Positions 9,445 through 17,415 of a DNA stretch of 64,000 bases are shown here, one piece after another. The stretch is from Treponema bryantii (GTDB lineage Bacteria > Spirochaetota > Spirochaetia > Treponematales > Treponemataceae): the NCBI RefSeq assembly GCF_036492245.1, contig NZ_AP025286.1:2108001-2172000 (forward strand), in the 5' to 3' direction. The translations under genes and the position numbers were made by a program. Below the pieces are notes generated by a model, which made no database searches, had not been told where the DNA came from, and saw nothing but the letters and a program-made list of their open reading frames with translations. Numbering within the stretch: position 1 is the first letter of the stretch; every line of letters begins with the position of its first letter.

Positions 9445-10323
9445 TTAGCCCTGCATAGAAAGAAATTCATTTATATAAGCTTCTGCATTAAATGGAGCAA
9501 TATTATCATAACCTTCACCAGTACAGATATAAGCAACAGGAAGTCCAAGCTCGCGGCCAATAGAAACTGCCACTCCGCCTTTTGCTGTTGAATCATATTT
9601 TGTCATGATGATTGCATCGATTTTTACAGCCTCATTAAAAACTTCAGCCTGCCTCAAAGCATTCTGACCAGTAGTTGAATCAATTACGAGAATTTTTTTA
9701 TAGCAGCCTTCGTCAGCTTTTAAACCGCAGGTACGATCTATTTTCTGAAGTTCTCGGACAAGATTTTCTTTATTATGAAGACGTCCTGCAGTATCTGCAA
9801 TAACAAGACCAGGACCAGCTGCGCGAAGTGCATCTGCTGCATCATAAACAACTGCAGATGGATCAGAACCATGCTGATGACTTACGACACGAACTCCAAG
9901 CCGTTCTCCATGAAGAGCAAGCTGCTCAATAGCAGCAGCACGGAATGTATCTGCACTTGCCATTACAATATTTTCTACGCCGTTGTTTTTAAAATATTTT
10001 GCAAGCTTAGCTGCAGTTGTTGTTTTACCAACACCATTTACACCAAGCATCATCCATACATTCTGTTTGCCTGCTTCAGGTATAAGAGAAACTGAACGTA
10101 CATCCTTAAGCAGAAGTTCTTTAAGTTTTGCAAGTATTGCATCCTGCTCACGGATTTTTTCTTTATCACAAATTGACTCAAGTTCATCAACTACTTCAAA
10201 AGCAGTTTTTGCACCGATATCACCTTCTACCAGCATATCAGTAAGTTCTTCAAAAAAATCTTCGTTTATTGTACTGCTCTTTGAAAAAAGCGATTTCAGT
10301 TTTTCGCCAAAGGATTGTTTCAT
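9445..10323 (-). CDS. ftsY: Signal recognition particle receptor FtsY
   Basis: This 292-residue SRP GTPase receives ribosome-nascent-chain-SRP complexes at the inner membrane and passes them to the Sec translocon. The N domain (about 1-85) precedes a G domain with G1 GVNGVGKTTT near residue 104, the 'ADTFRAAA' insertion motif, G3 DTAGR and G4 TKYD. The acidic A domain found in E. coli FtsY is absent, as in many bacteria. The ATG at 10323 overlaps the upstream PEGA gene stop by four bases (ATGA). Being next to the Lol genes groups two envelope-targeting functions in one operon. Confidence 0.94.
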   Translation of the reverse strand: MKQSFGEKLKSLFSKSSTINEDFFEELTDMLVEGDIGAKTAFEVVDELESICDKEKIREQDAILAKLKELLLKDVRSVSLIPEAGKQNVWMMLGVNGVGKTTTAAKLAKYFKNNGVENIVMASADTFRAAAIEQLALHGERLGVRVVSHQHGSDPSAVVYDAADALRAAGPGLVIADTAGRLHNKENLVRELQKIDRTCGLKADEGCYKKILVIDSTTGQNALRQAEVFNEAVKIDAIIMTKYDSTAKGGVAVSIGRELGLPVAYICTGEGYDNIAPFNAEAYINEFLSMQG

Positions 10324-12029
10324 TCTGTTTCTCCATCTTTTTGATTTGATATTTCTTCTGTTTCAACAGTATTATTTCGTTTTTTAATTTCTTCCAGTTC
10401 TTCAGGAGTATAATAAATAAACTCTGAATTCTTTGATGCTTTTGCTTTTTGAGGCAAAACAGAGTTTGCAGCCATCAGATATCTGACAAGTTCATAGCCC
10501 CAGAATAATCCACAGCCTAAGGAAATTGCTTTGGAGACATTAGATGCTGTCTGCCAGTTCTTTGCCGTTTCATATTCAATCTGATTATTTGCATACAGAT
10601 TTGCATTATTCTTAAAATTCGCAAGTGTATAAAAAGTTGGAATCAGAGATATGATAAAAACACTGTACGAAGTGTACATAATTTTGCGGCGTTTATCTAT
10701 ATAAGCCATTCTGTCCATAGGCTTTGGATTGATTATGACATTACTGCTGTCAAAAGTAAGCTTATGCGGAATATAGAAAAAAGCCGTTTCTCCATTTTCT
10801 GCAACAAACTCACCTAAGATTTCTTTACCATTTATTGCGATTTGTGATTTTTGCGGTTCAACTTCAATAGCACGTTCGCCATTCATCAAAAGACTTCCGT
10901 TCAGAGGCTTTTTTAATTCAACCTGAATAAATCCCGATTTAGGCTTTTCAAAATTTATATCGATAAAGTATTTTTTATTTCCTTCAAATGCGTATGTTGT
11001 TCCGGCTGCTTTATATCCTTCAGAAATAAACTGAATTGTATGAATACCAGAATCCACAATTAGCTTTCCGCTTTCTATTTTCTGAAGCACATCATCAATA
11101 TAAACAACTGTTTTTGGAGCAGCTTCCTGAGGGGAAACAGCAACAACAAGTTCAACAGGAAGAGAATTTGAAATTACCGGAACAAGCTGCATTGCAATAC
11201 TTGTAGTTATAAGTTCCAGTTCTTTTACAGAACCTACTTCTGCTACCGAACCAATCTTTCTTACTCCAGGATATATATACATATCAACATATACAGAAAT
11301 ATAATCTCCGTACTTTGAATAATGCCCTGTAAGCAGAGTGTTGATTCCCGCATTTACTACAGCCTTTTCATAAAGAGAATCTGTTACAGCCAGCTCCTTT
11401 AACTCATTTGATGGTGTATACAGTTTTGAAACATCATTTCCATAAAAGCTGATCTGTTCCTGCTGAATCAGACTTTCATCCTTTTCAAAAATCTTCTTAA
11501 ATAAGTTTTTGAATTTATTTAACTCAGATTCCTGAGTTTGAAGTTCAGCATCACCGTTTGCAACGGCAGCCATTTTTCTTTCATTTTCTTCGGTTGCTTT
11601 TTTTAATTCGTCCAGATTAGCAGTTATTTTTTCCTGTAAGCTTGTAATTTTTTTCTGTGACTCCTTAAGGGCCGTCTTCAATTTATAATCAGAATAATTT
11701 GCAAGAACAAGTGAATCTCTTTTTTTATATTCTGCAGAAAGCTGTAAAAATAGTGACTGGCGTTCAGTTCGAAGTTTGTATTTTGTTCTCTCAAACTGTT
11801 CTTCCGGCATTACATTTCTGGTAACAGCAGTTCCAATTTTTTCCAGAATATCTGAAGGTAGCATTTCTGCAGTTTTTGAATTTACATTATCTTCGTTAGA
11901 TACATTATCAGCTGTAAATTTCTGAGCGGCAATAGTCCACTTACCGCTCTCACAGAAGAGCGGCAGGCAAAGGCTAACCCCGCTGAGAATAATTATCAGA
12001 AATAATGCACTAAACCTCTTCGTCATCAT
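10320..12029 (-). CDS. Exported PEGA-domain protein with coiled coil
   Basis: This is a protein of about 569 residues. An N-terminal hydrophobic signal (FSALFLIIILSGVSLCLPLF) is followed by a charged Lys/Glu coiled-coil stretch (about 80-190), a middle domain with an alpha-beta pattern, and a PEGA-like beta domain around 'VVYIDDVLQKIESGKLIVDSG'. A hydrophobic helix near residue 450 (YTSYSVFIISLIPTFYTLA) and a Lys/Glu-rich tail end it. PEGA domains are small envelope-associated beta domains; the precise role is unknown. Two adjacent ATGs (12029 and 12026) lie inside the end of prfB, and the start choice between them is uncertain. It is likely in the cell envelope or periplasm. Confidence 0.7.
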   Translation of the reverse strand: MMTKRFSALFLIIILSGVSLCLPLFCESGKWTIAAQKFTADNVSNEDNVNSKTAEMLPSDILEKIGTAVTRNVMPEEQFERTKYKLRTERQSLFLQLSAEYKKRDSLVLANYSDYKLKTALKESQKKITSLQEKITANLDELKKATEENERKMAAVANGDAELQTQESELNKFKNLFKKIFEKDESLIQQEQISFYGNDVSKLYTPSNELKELAVTDSLYEKAVVNAGINTLLTGHYSKYGDYISVYVDMYIYPGVRKIGSVAEVGSVKELELITTSIAMQLVPVISNSLPVELVVAVSPQEAAPKTVVYIDDVLQKIESGKLIVDSGIHTIQFISEGYKAAGTTYAFEGNKKYFIDINFEKPKSGFIQVELKKPLNGSLLMNGERAIEVEPQKSQIAINGKEILGEFVAENGETAFFYIPHKLTFDSSNVIINPKPMDRMAYIDKRRKIMYTSYSVFIISLIPTFYTLANFKNNANLYANNQIEYETAKNWQTASNVSKAISLGCGLFWGYELVRYLMAANSVLPQKAKASKNSEFIYYTPEELEEIKKRNNTVETEEISNQKDGETE

Positions 12030-13147
12030 CCCCAGAGCCATCCATTGGAAGTCCCTTCCATTTTGCAACAAGGTATGCGTTCATAAAATCGTCGAGGTCA
12101 CCGTCCATTACAGCCTGAATGTTTCCTACAGAGAAACGGGTACGATGATCTTTTACCATTGTATATGGACAGAATACATAAGAGCGGATCTGGCTTCCAA
12201 AAGAAATATCCTTTTTTTCTGCCATGAACTTTGAGTTCTCTTTTTCTTTCTGCTCGCGGTAGTATTCGTAAAGACGTGCCTTAAGCATGTTCATACAGGT
12301 CTGGCGGTTCATCAACTGGCTACGCTCTGTCTGGCAGGCAACAACAATTCCAGTCGGAATATGAGTAAAGCGAACGGCAGAGTCAGTTTTGTTTACGTGC
12401 TGTCCACCTTTACCACCAGCACGGTAAGTATCTACTCGGAGATCTTCAGGTTTGATGTCAACTTCAATTGTATCATCCAGAACAGGATAAACGTAAACAG
12501 AAGCAAAGCTGGTGTGGCGGCGTGCATTTGCATCAAACGGAGAAATACGTACCAGGCGGTGAATACCACCTTCGCCCTTCAGATAACCGTAAACAAAGTC
12601 TCCGGAAATCTGAATTGTAATAGATTTAATTCCGCCTTCTGCTTCAAGTTCATCTACAACTTCTGTTTTGTAACCGTGACGTTCTGCCCATCTTAAATAC
12701 ATACGGCTGAGCATAAAGGCCCAGTCACAGGCTTCAGTTCCACCGGCTCCTGCGTGTACTGTAAGGAAGGCATCGTTCTGGTCTACTTCTCCAGAAAGAA
12801 GGTTCAGAATATTTAATTTATCAAACTGTGCCTTTGCAGCCTCGTACATTGAGCGAACTTCATCTTCATCGCTCTGCTCGCCTGATTCTGCGGCAAGCTC
12901 GTACATGGCCTCAAGGTCATCCATATCTGCTATGATTTTTTTCCACGGTTCTATGCGGCTTTTGAGCTTTCGAATCTGGCTCATTACTTTTTCTGCCGCT
13001 TCATGATCATCCCAGAAACCGTCTGCTTCTGTAAGCTTTTCTTTATCTGCTATTGCTTTTTCAATTGCAGCAGAGTCAAAGACGCCCCCAGACGTTCATA
13101 ATTTCTTCTCTCAACTGTTCAACAGGTAATTTTATTTCTTCTAACAT
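12010..13147 (-). CDS. prfB: Peptide chain release factor 2, made by programmed +1 frameshift
   Basis: RF2 recognises UAA and UGA and triggers peptide release. The gene starts at ATG 13147 (MLEEIKLPVEQLREEI...) and runs 23 codons to an in-frame TGA at 13078-13076. A +1 shift there joins the second frame, giving 378 residues, close to the usual length. The GGQ loop (RAGGKGGQHVNKTDSAVRFT) is intact. A start at the internal ATG at 12984 would lose the N-terminal helices and is rejected. I see no Shine-Dalgarno before 13147; instead TGATATTCT ends six bases before the ATG, so the message may be leaderless. It appears to be the first gene of the operon that ends at 58. Confidence 0.93.
13075..13090 (-). 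promoter_or_regulatory. prfB +1 programmed frameshift site
   Basis: Reading the minus strand, a Shine-Dalgarno-like GGGGG is followed by CGT, the slippery CTT codon, TGA and C. This is the standard RF2 autoregulatory arrangement: when RF2 is scarce the ribosome pauses at UGA and slips forward one base to read GAC. The downstream frame continues without a break into the conserved RF2 domains. Confidence 0.95.
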
Positions 13148-13194
13148 ACGCTTAGAATATCAGTAAACTTGATTTTCTGCAATTCTAACTATAT

Positions 13195-13200
13195 TATAAT
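13195..13200 (+). promoter_or_regulatory. Candidate -10 box just before the start codon
   Basis: A perfect TATAAT ends four bases before the ATG at 13205 and there is no Shine-Dalgarno sequence. A -35-like TTGATT at 13169-13174 is 20 bases away, longer than ideal. This could be a leaderless or near-leaderless promoter; chance in AT-rich DNA is possible. Confidence 0.35.
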
Positions 13201-13204
13201 ATAT

Positions 13205-14080
13205 ATGAAGAAACTGATTTGCCCGTTAATTTTGATACTCTGTGCTGCTCATTTATTTGCTGACCGCCCCCTTGTCCGCGACATACAGGCCCGGGCTGGA
13301 AGTGGAAAGAAGGTTCGCATTACCTGGCAGCTTCCTGAGAATCCGGAACCGGCTTTATACAACCTTTTGTTATATAGAACTACGGAGCAGATTTCTTCTT
13401 ACGGCCAGTTGAGAGGACTTGAACCGGTTGCTACTCTTACACCGGACCGGGCCGGATACACGGACCAATTGGAGGATTTAAGGGATTATTATTACACGGT
13501 GATTTCGGAGACTTCAGCAGGCCCATACGACCTCGTGCTTTTATCCTTTAACTCTACAATTACCAGTGTACATTTGATTACAAAAAAGGTTGTTGAACAG
13601 CCGGAAGAAAAAGCTGAATATGAGACGATGTATCCTGACGGAACTTTGAGAAAAACACCGCTTCCTTATCTGGATATCATTGAAGGAGTTGGTTCAGAAC
13701 CTTTGATTTCTGACAAAACTGCCTCAAAGGTTACAAGTCTTACCGGTGGAAACTCAAAAGCTACCCCGGCAACAATTCTTACACCATATATTTTTGAAGA
13801 AGATCTTGTTTCTCCAGATGGCGGAGATGCTTATCTGCTTTTTGAAATCTTAAAGACTTCTTTTGTTACTAAGAAATATAAAGAAACAATTGATAAGTTG
13901 AATCACTTAATTGGAACAAATATAAGTATTGAGACAAGAAACCGAGCCTGCTTTTATCTTGGAGAGGCTCAGTATTTTAATCATAATTATGAAGATTCTG
14001 TAAAAAGTTTCGTAAAAGTTCAGTCTGCGTTCCCTAACCTTTCTCAGAAATGGCTTGAAGCAGCTTTAGACAGAATCTAG
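13205..14080 (+). CDS. Exported protein with fibronectin-III-like and TPR-like parts
   Basis: This 291-residue protein has a clear signal peptide (MKKLICPLILILCAAHLFA). Residues about 25-115 look like a fibronectin type III or similar beta-sandwich domain (VRITWQLPENPEPALYNLLL, later DYYYTVISETSAGPY). The last 75 residues form helical TPR-like repeats (ACFYLGEAQYFNHNYEDSVK). The combination suggests a periplasmic scaffold; no specific function is recognised. I start at the ATG at 13205 because translation from earlier codons would place polar residues before the signal. It converges on the TPR gene on the other strand and their stop codons overlap in CTAG at 14077-14080. Confidence 0.72.
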   Translation: MKKLICPLILILCAAHLFADRPLVRDIQARAGSGKKVRITWQLPENPEPALYNLLLYRTTEQISSYGQLRGLEPVATLTPDRAGYTDQLEDLRDYYYTVISETSAGPYDLVLLSFNSTITSVHLITKKVVEQPEEKAEYETMYPDGTLRKTPLPYLDIIEGVGSEPLISDKTASKVTSLTGGNSKATPATILTPYIFEEDLVSPDGGDAYLLFEILKTSFVTKKYKETIDKLNHLIGTNISIETRNRACFYLGEAQYFNHNYEDSVKSFVKVQSAFPNLSQKWLEAALDRI

Positions 14081-16161
14081 CGGATTTTTCTCAGTAAATC
14101 TATAATTGCAGGTCTTTCTACGGCCTTTTTAATTTCAGCAACAAGTTCGTCGCCCTTTACGCTGTTATTTACGACAGGCTTTCCTTCTTCATCTGCATTA
14201 GGAACTGTATCCATTCCGGCTTCAGAATTCTGGGCAGGCATACTTACAAGAACAAGTTCATCCCCTTCATTGATTCTGTCATAAAATCCGTGACTCGTAA
14301 TTAAAGCTTCAGAGACTTCTTCTCCAGCTTCAGTAACTACGAGCATTCCAACTACATCTTCATCACGGAAGAAAAGTCCGCTTCCAGCATCTGCTGTTTT
14401 TACAGCTCCTTTACGAATAATCTTAAATTCAGCATCCTTCACAATGTTTTCTGAACGACCTAAATCTATCAGAACTGTCTTTCCATTTCTCTGAAGAATC
14501 TTTCCGCGAACTGTAAGTTTTTCCAGAACAGAATTTCTAAAGCGTCTTAAAACTGTAGAAAAACGATTGTTTCCTGTAGCGTAATATTTTTCATTAAAGG
14601 TTTCTGTTCCGGTTCTTCCCGAGTACATTGTAGCGCTAAGGCTTACATCATCCTCACCTTCACTCAAAGAAACCATTACAAAATAATCAAAATTATTCGC
14701 GCGGGCATTTTTAAATGCTTCACCATAACCAGAAACCGGTGTTACCTGAGTTTTTACAGAAGTTATTGCAACGCCACTGAATACATCTCCACAGGCAAGT
14801 GCTGTAAGTCTGTCTGAATCTGCATGATTAAAAGTAGATGTATTTTCTGTATAGAAAACTGCAATATTCCATCTGATTTTATCGAGATAGAAAGCATCGA
14901 CCTTCCATCTTTTTGCGAGTGTATTATTTAACAGAGAATCATAGGCTTCAATTGTGTCATTAAGATTTCTGGAAAGTCCTGTATCTGAATTTTCTTTTAC
15001 AAACTTCAACTGACTCAAATAAAGCTCGTGCAGTCCATTAAGTTCAAGAATATCAGCATAAGCAAGACGAGCCGCAGCATTTGAAGGATCAAGCATCAGT
15101 GCTCTTTGATATTCATAAGTACTTCCAGCCTTATCATAGCGGCTGTCATACTGTCTTGCATTATTCAGATGATAAGATGCCCACTGTTTTCTGCGTGCAT
15201 CATCAAAATCAAGTTCATTTTTTGCAGTAAGCTCAAGCATCATACGCATAAGCTCATCCTGAGGACTTACAGAAAGACCTGTATCCCAGGTTGCAATTGC
15301 TTCTTCTGTATTTCCAAGTTTTGCCTGTGCAGTACCTTTTAAATACCAGGCAGAAGAAGCATTTCGGTTTCGACCTATAATAAAATCACAGAGATTTATT
15401 ACTTCTGTATAACGATGCTGAAGGTAAACTATCTGTGCAAGAAGCTCGTAAGCCTGTTCATAACCACCGCGGATTTCAACTGCAATTCGGGCATGTTTTT
15501 CAGCAGACTTATAATCTCCCTTCATTGTATATATAATTGCGGCAAGATAATGAACTTCAGGTTCACCAGAATAATACTGCATTGCCTGCTTCAGATATTT
15601 TTCAGACTGTGAATAGCGTTTTGTTTCTGCGCAGACAAGTGCCAGAGAAAGCAGAGCCTTTCTGTTTGTATTCTGACGTTTAAGTGCTTCTGCATACTGA
15701 TTTTCAGCGCCTGAAAATTTTCCGTCATAAAGCTCAATTTCAGCAAGACCAAAATGAGCATCTATGTCATTAGGATATTTTTTTAGAACCTCATTAAAAA
15801 TCTGGCGTGCTTCATCTGTACGGCCAAGCGCCAGTAAAATCATTCCCTTAAGGTTCTTTATTTCACTTCTGTTTTTTTCGTATTTTTCTGCGCTCTCAAG
15901 ATACTGGAACGCAAGGTCAAATTCACCCAGATGATAAGAACAGTCTGCAAGACGGAACCAGGCTTCACTAAAAGCAGGATTTGAATTAACTACCTCAATA
16001 TAATACTGCGAAGCGGTATACCAGTTTTCTTCGTTCTGAAGTTCAACAGCTTCGTTATAAAGCTTGAGGATATTTTTTGATTCTGCAGCAAAAAGCGAAG
16101 CCGTTCCTGCAGCAGAAAACAAAATCAACGATAATACAACCCCTGCTAATTTTTTACTCAT
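14077..16161 (-). CDS. Exported tetratricopeptide-repeat protein
   Basis: This is a protein of about 694 residues with a signal peptide (LAGVVLSLILFSAAGTASLF). About ten TPR units fill residues 30-400, with typical W-L-G-Y-A-F-P spacing, for example 'AWFRLADCSYHLGEFDLAFQ'. A C-terminal region of beta character (about 430-660) may be a separate ligand or partner domain. TPR proteins are docking scaffolds, and this one should act in the periplasm or at the envelope. The start is taken at 16161, where ATGAGTAA overlaps the corC stop and GGAAAGG lies upstream; neighbouring ATGs at 16164 and 16176 are possible. It is the last gene of the phoH operon. Confidence 0.8.
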   Translation of the reverse strand: MSKKLAGVVLSLILFSAAGTASLFAAESKNILKLYNEAVELQNEENWYTASQYYIEVVNSNPAFSEAWFRLADCSYHLGEFDLAFQYLESAEKYEKNRSEIKNLKGMILLALGRTDEARQIFNEVLKKYPNDIDAHFGLAEIELYDGKFSGAENQYAEALKRQNTNRKALLSLALVCAETKRYSQSEKYLKQAMQYYSGEPEVHYLAAIIYTMKGDYKSAEKHARIAVEIRGGYEQAYELLAQIVYLQHRYTEVINLCDFIIGRNRNASSAWYLKGTAQAKLGNTEEAIATWDTGLSVSPQDELMRMMLELTAKNELDFDDARRKQWASYHLNNARQYDSRYDKAGSTYEYQRALMLDPSNAAARLAYADILELNGLHELYLSQLKFVKENSDTGLSRNLNDTIEAYDSLLNNTLAKRWKVDAFYLDKIRWNIAVFYTENTSTFNHADSDRLTALACGDVFSGVAITSVKTQVTPVSGYGEAFKNARANNFDYFVMVSLSEGEDDVSLSATMYSGRTGTETFNEKYYATGNNRFSTVLRRFRNSVLEKLTVRGKILQRNGKTVLIDLGRSENIVKDAEFKIIRKGAVKTADAGSGLFFRDEDVVGMLVVTEAGEEVSEALITSHGFYDRINEGDELVLVSMPAQNSEAGMDTVPNADEEGKPVVNNSVKGDELVAEIKKAVERPAIIDLLRKIR

Positions 16162-16942
16162 CATCCTTTCCGTCATCTATATTTTTAATAATTTTTACCA
16201 TATTGATTCGGTGGCCTTCCATATCCTGAACGATAAAATCATACTCGTTCCAGCTCACCTTTTCATATTTTACAGGAACTTTACCGAATAAATCAAATAC
16301 AAATCCACCAAGAGAATCAAAATCTTCATTAGGGAATTCTGATTCCAGAGTTTCATTCAAATCATCAAGATTAACACGGGCATCACAAAGCCATACATTA
16401 TCGCTGACTTTTAAGATGTCTTCCTGTTCCTTATCAAATTCATCCTGAATATCGCCAACAATTTCCTCGATAATATCTTCCATTGTTACGATACCGGAAA
16501 CTCCACCGTACTCATCAATAGCAATTGCAATATGAAGATGATGACGGCGGAACTCACGAAGAAGCGAGTCAATGCGTTTGCTTTCCGGCACAAAGTAAGC
16601 TTTACGTGCCATATTTGTAAGATTGATTTCTTTTTTCTCGGCAAGGCATTTAATGATGTCCTTTACATAAAGTACACCGATTACATTATCAATTGAATCT
16701 GTATAAAGAGGAAAGCGTGAATGTCCACTGGTAACTATCTTTGTAAAAAGTTCTTCCTGAGGTGTATCGCTGGAAATAAAATCAACATCGATTCGGGGAA
16801 TCATAACTTCCTTTACAGAAGTCTTAGACAGATCTTCAACACCCTGAATCATGTCTTTTTTTTCTTCGTTTAAGATTTCCTGCTGTATCTGTTCCGCCTC
16901 TTCGGCAGCAGTATTCTTTTTCTTCTTCTTAAAAAAACTCAT
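16154..16942 (-). CDS. ybeX: CorC/YbeX-type CBS-domain protein
   Basis: This 262-residue cytoplasmic protein has a basic N-terminus, two CBS domains (about 45-160, with 'VKEVMIPRIDVDFI' and 'IDEYGGVSGIVTMEDIIEEI') and a C-terminal CorC_HlyC domain (about 175-255, 'FDSLGGFVFDLFGKVP'). It lacks the DUF21 membrane domain of larger HlyC-like transporters, so it matches E. coli YbeX/CorC. That protein is linked to magnesium or cobalt handling and genetically to ribosome homeostasis together with ybeY. CBS pairs usually bind adenosine nucleotides. Its ATG overlaps the ybeY stop by four bases, and phoH, pgpH and ybeY lie upstream, a widely conserved group. Confidence 0.85.
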   Translation of the reverse strand: MSFFKKKKKNTAAEEAEQIQQEILNEEKKDMIQGVEDLSKTSVKEVMIPRIDVDFISSDTPQEELFTKIVTSGHSRFPLYTDSIDNVIGVLYVKDIIKCLAEKKEINLTNMARKAYFVPESKRIDSLLREFRRHHLHIAIAIDEYGGVSGIVTMEDIIEEIVGDIQDEFDKEQEDILKVSDNVWLCDARVNLDDLNETLESEFPNEDFDSLGGFVFDLFGKVPVKYEKVSWNEYDFIVQDMEGHRINMVKIIKNIDDGKDDE

Positions 16943-17415
16943 TTTATTATTTTTTCATCCTTTAATTGTTCTAAAACTTTTTCCTGAAGTACAAGCATTT
17001 CGCACTGTGGAGCAACGCCCTTTTCAATATGCTCCTCGCCATGGTCCATACCATTCAGATGCAAAAGTCCATGTACTATAAGACGTTTGAGCTCGTCATT
17101 TCTGCTCTCTTCAAAATAATCGGCATTTACAGGCAAAGTATCAAGGCTGATTACTATATCGCCAACGCATTTCCATTTGCCCTCTTCATCCTCGTATTCT
17201 TCATCGTTCTCAAAAGAAAGAACATCTGTAGTACTGTCAATGTTACGGTAGGTTTTATTTAGCTCCTGCATATAAGTGTCGTCGCACATAAGCATGGAGA
17301 TTTCTTCACCATCAAACTTAAGCTCGCCCAGAACTTTCTGAACAAACGGCTCTACATTATTAAACCAGTCCGGCTCGTCTACACCGTCCTGCATAGCTAC
17401 ATATACGCGATTCAT
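16939..17415 (-). CDS. ybeY: Endoribonuclease YbeY
   Basis: This 158-residue protein carries the family zinc motif HGLLHLNGMDHGEEH near residues 114-128 (His-x3-His-x5-His). YbeY is a single-strand endoribonuclease needed for 16S rRNA 3' maturation and ribosome quality control. The acidic insertion 'ENDEEYEDEEGKWK' is slightly longer than in many relatives. The ATG at 17415 overlaps the pgpH stop by four bases and the stop overlaps corC by four, so translation is coupled. Context (phoH-pgpH-ybeY-ybeX) strongly supports the call. Confidence 0.93.
   Translation of the reverse strand: MNRVYVAMQDGVDEPDWFNNVEPFVQKVLGELKFDGEEISMLMCDDTYMQELNKTYRNIDSTTDVLSFENDEEYEDEEGKWKCVGDIVISLDTLPVNADYFEESRNDELKRLIVHGLLHLNGMDHGEEHIEKGVAPQCEMLVLQEKVLEQLKDEKIIK

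Noticed and set aside
12010-12984. RF2 starting at the internal ATG at 12984 without a frameshift
   Set aside because: The upstream sequence encodes a proper RF2 N-terminus across a standard frameshift site.
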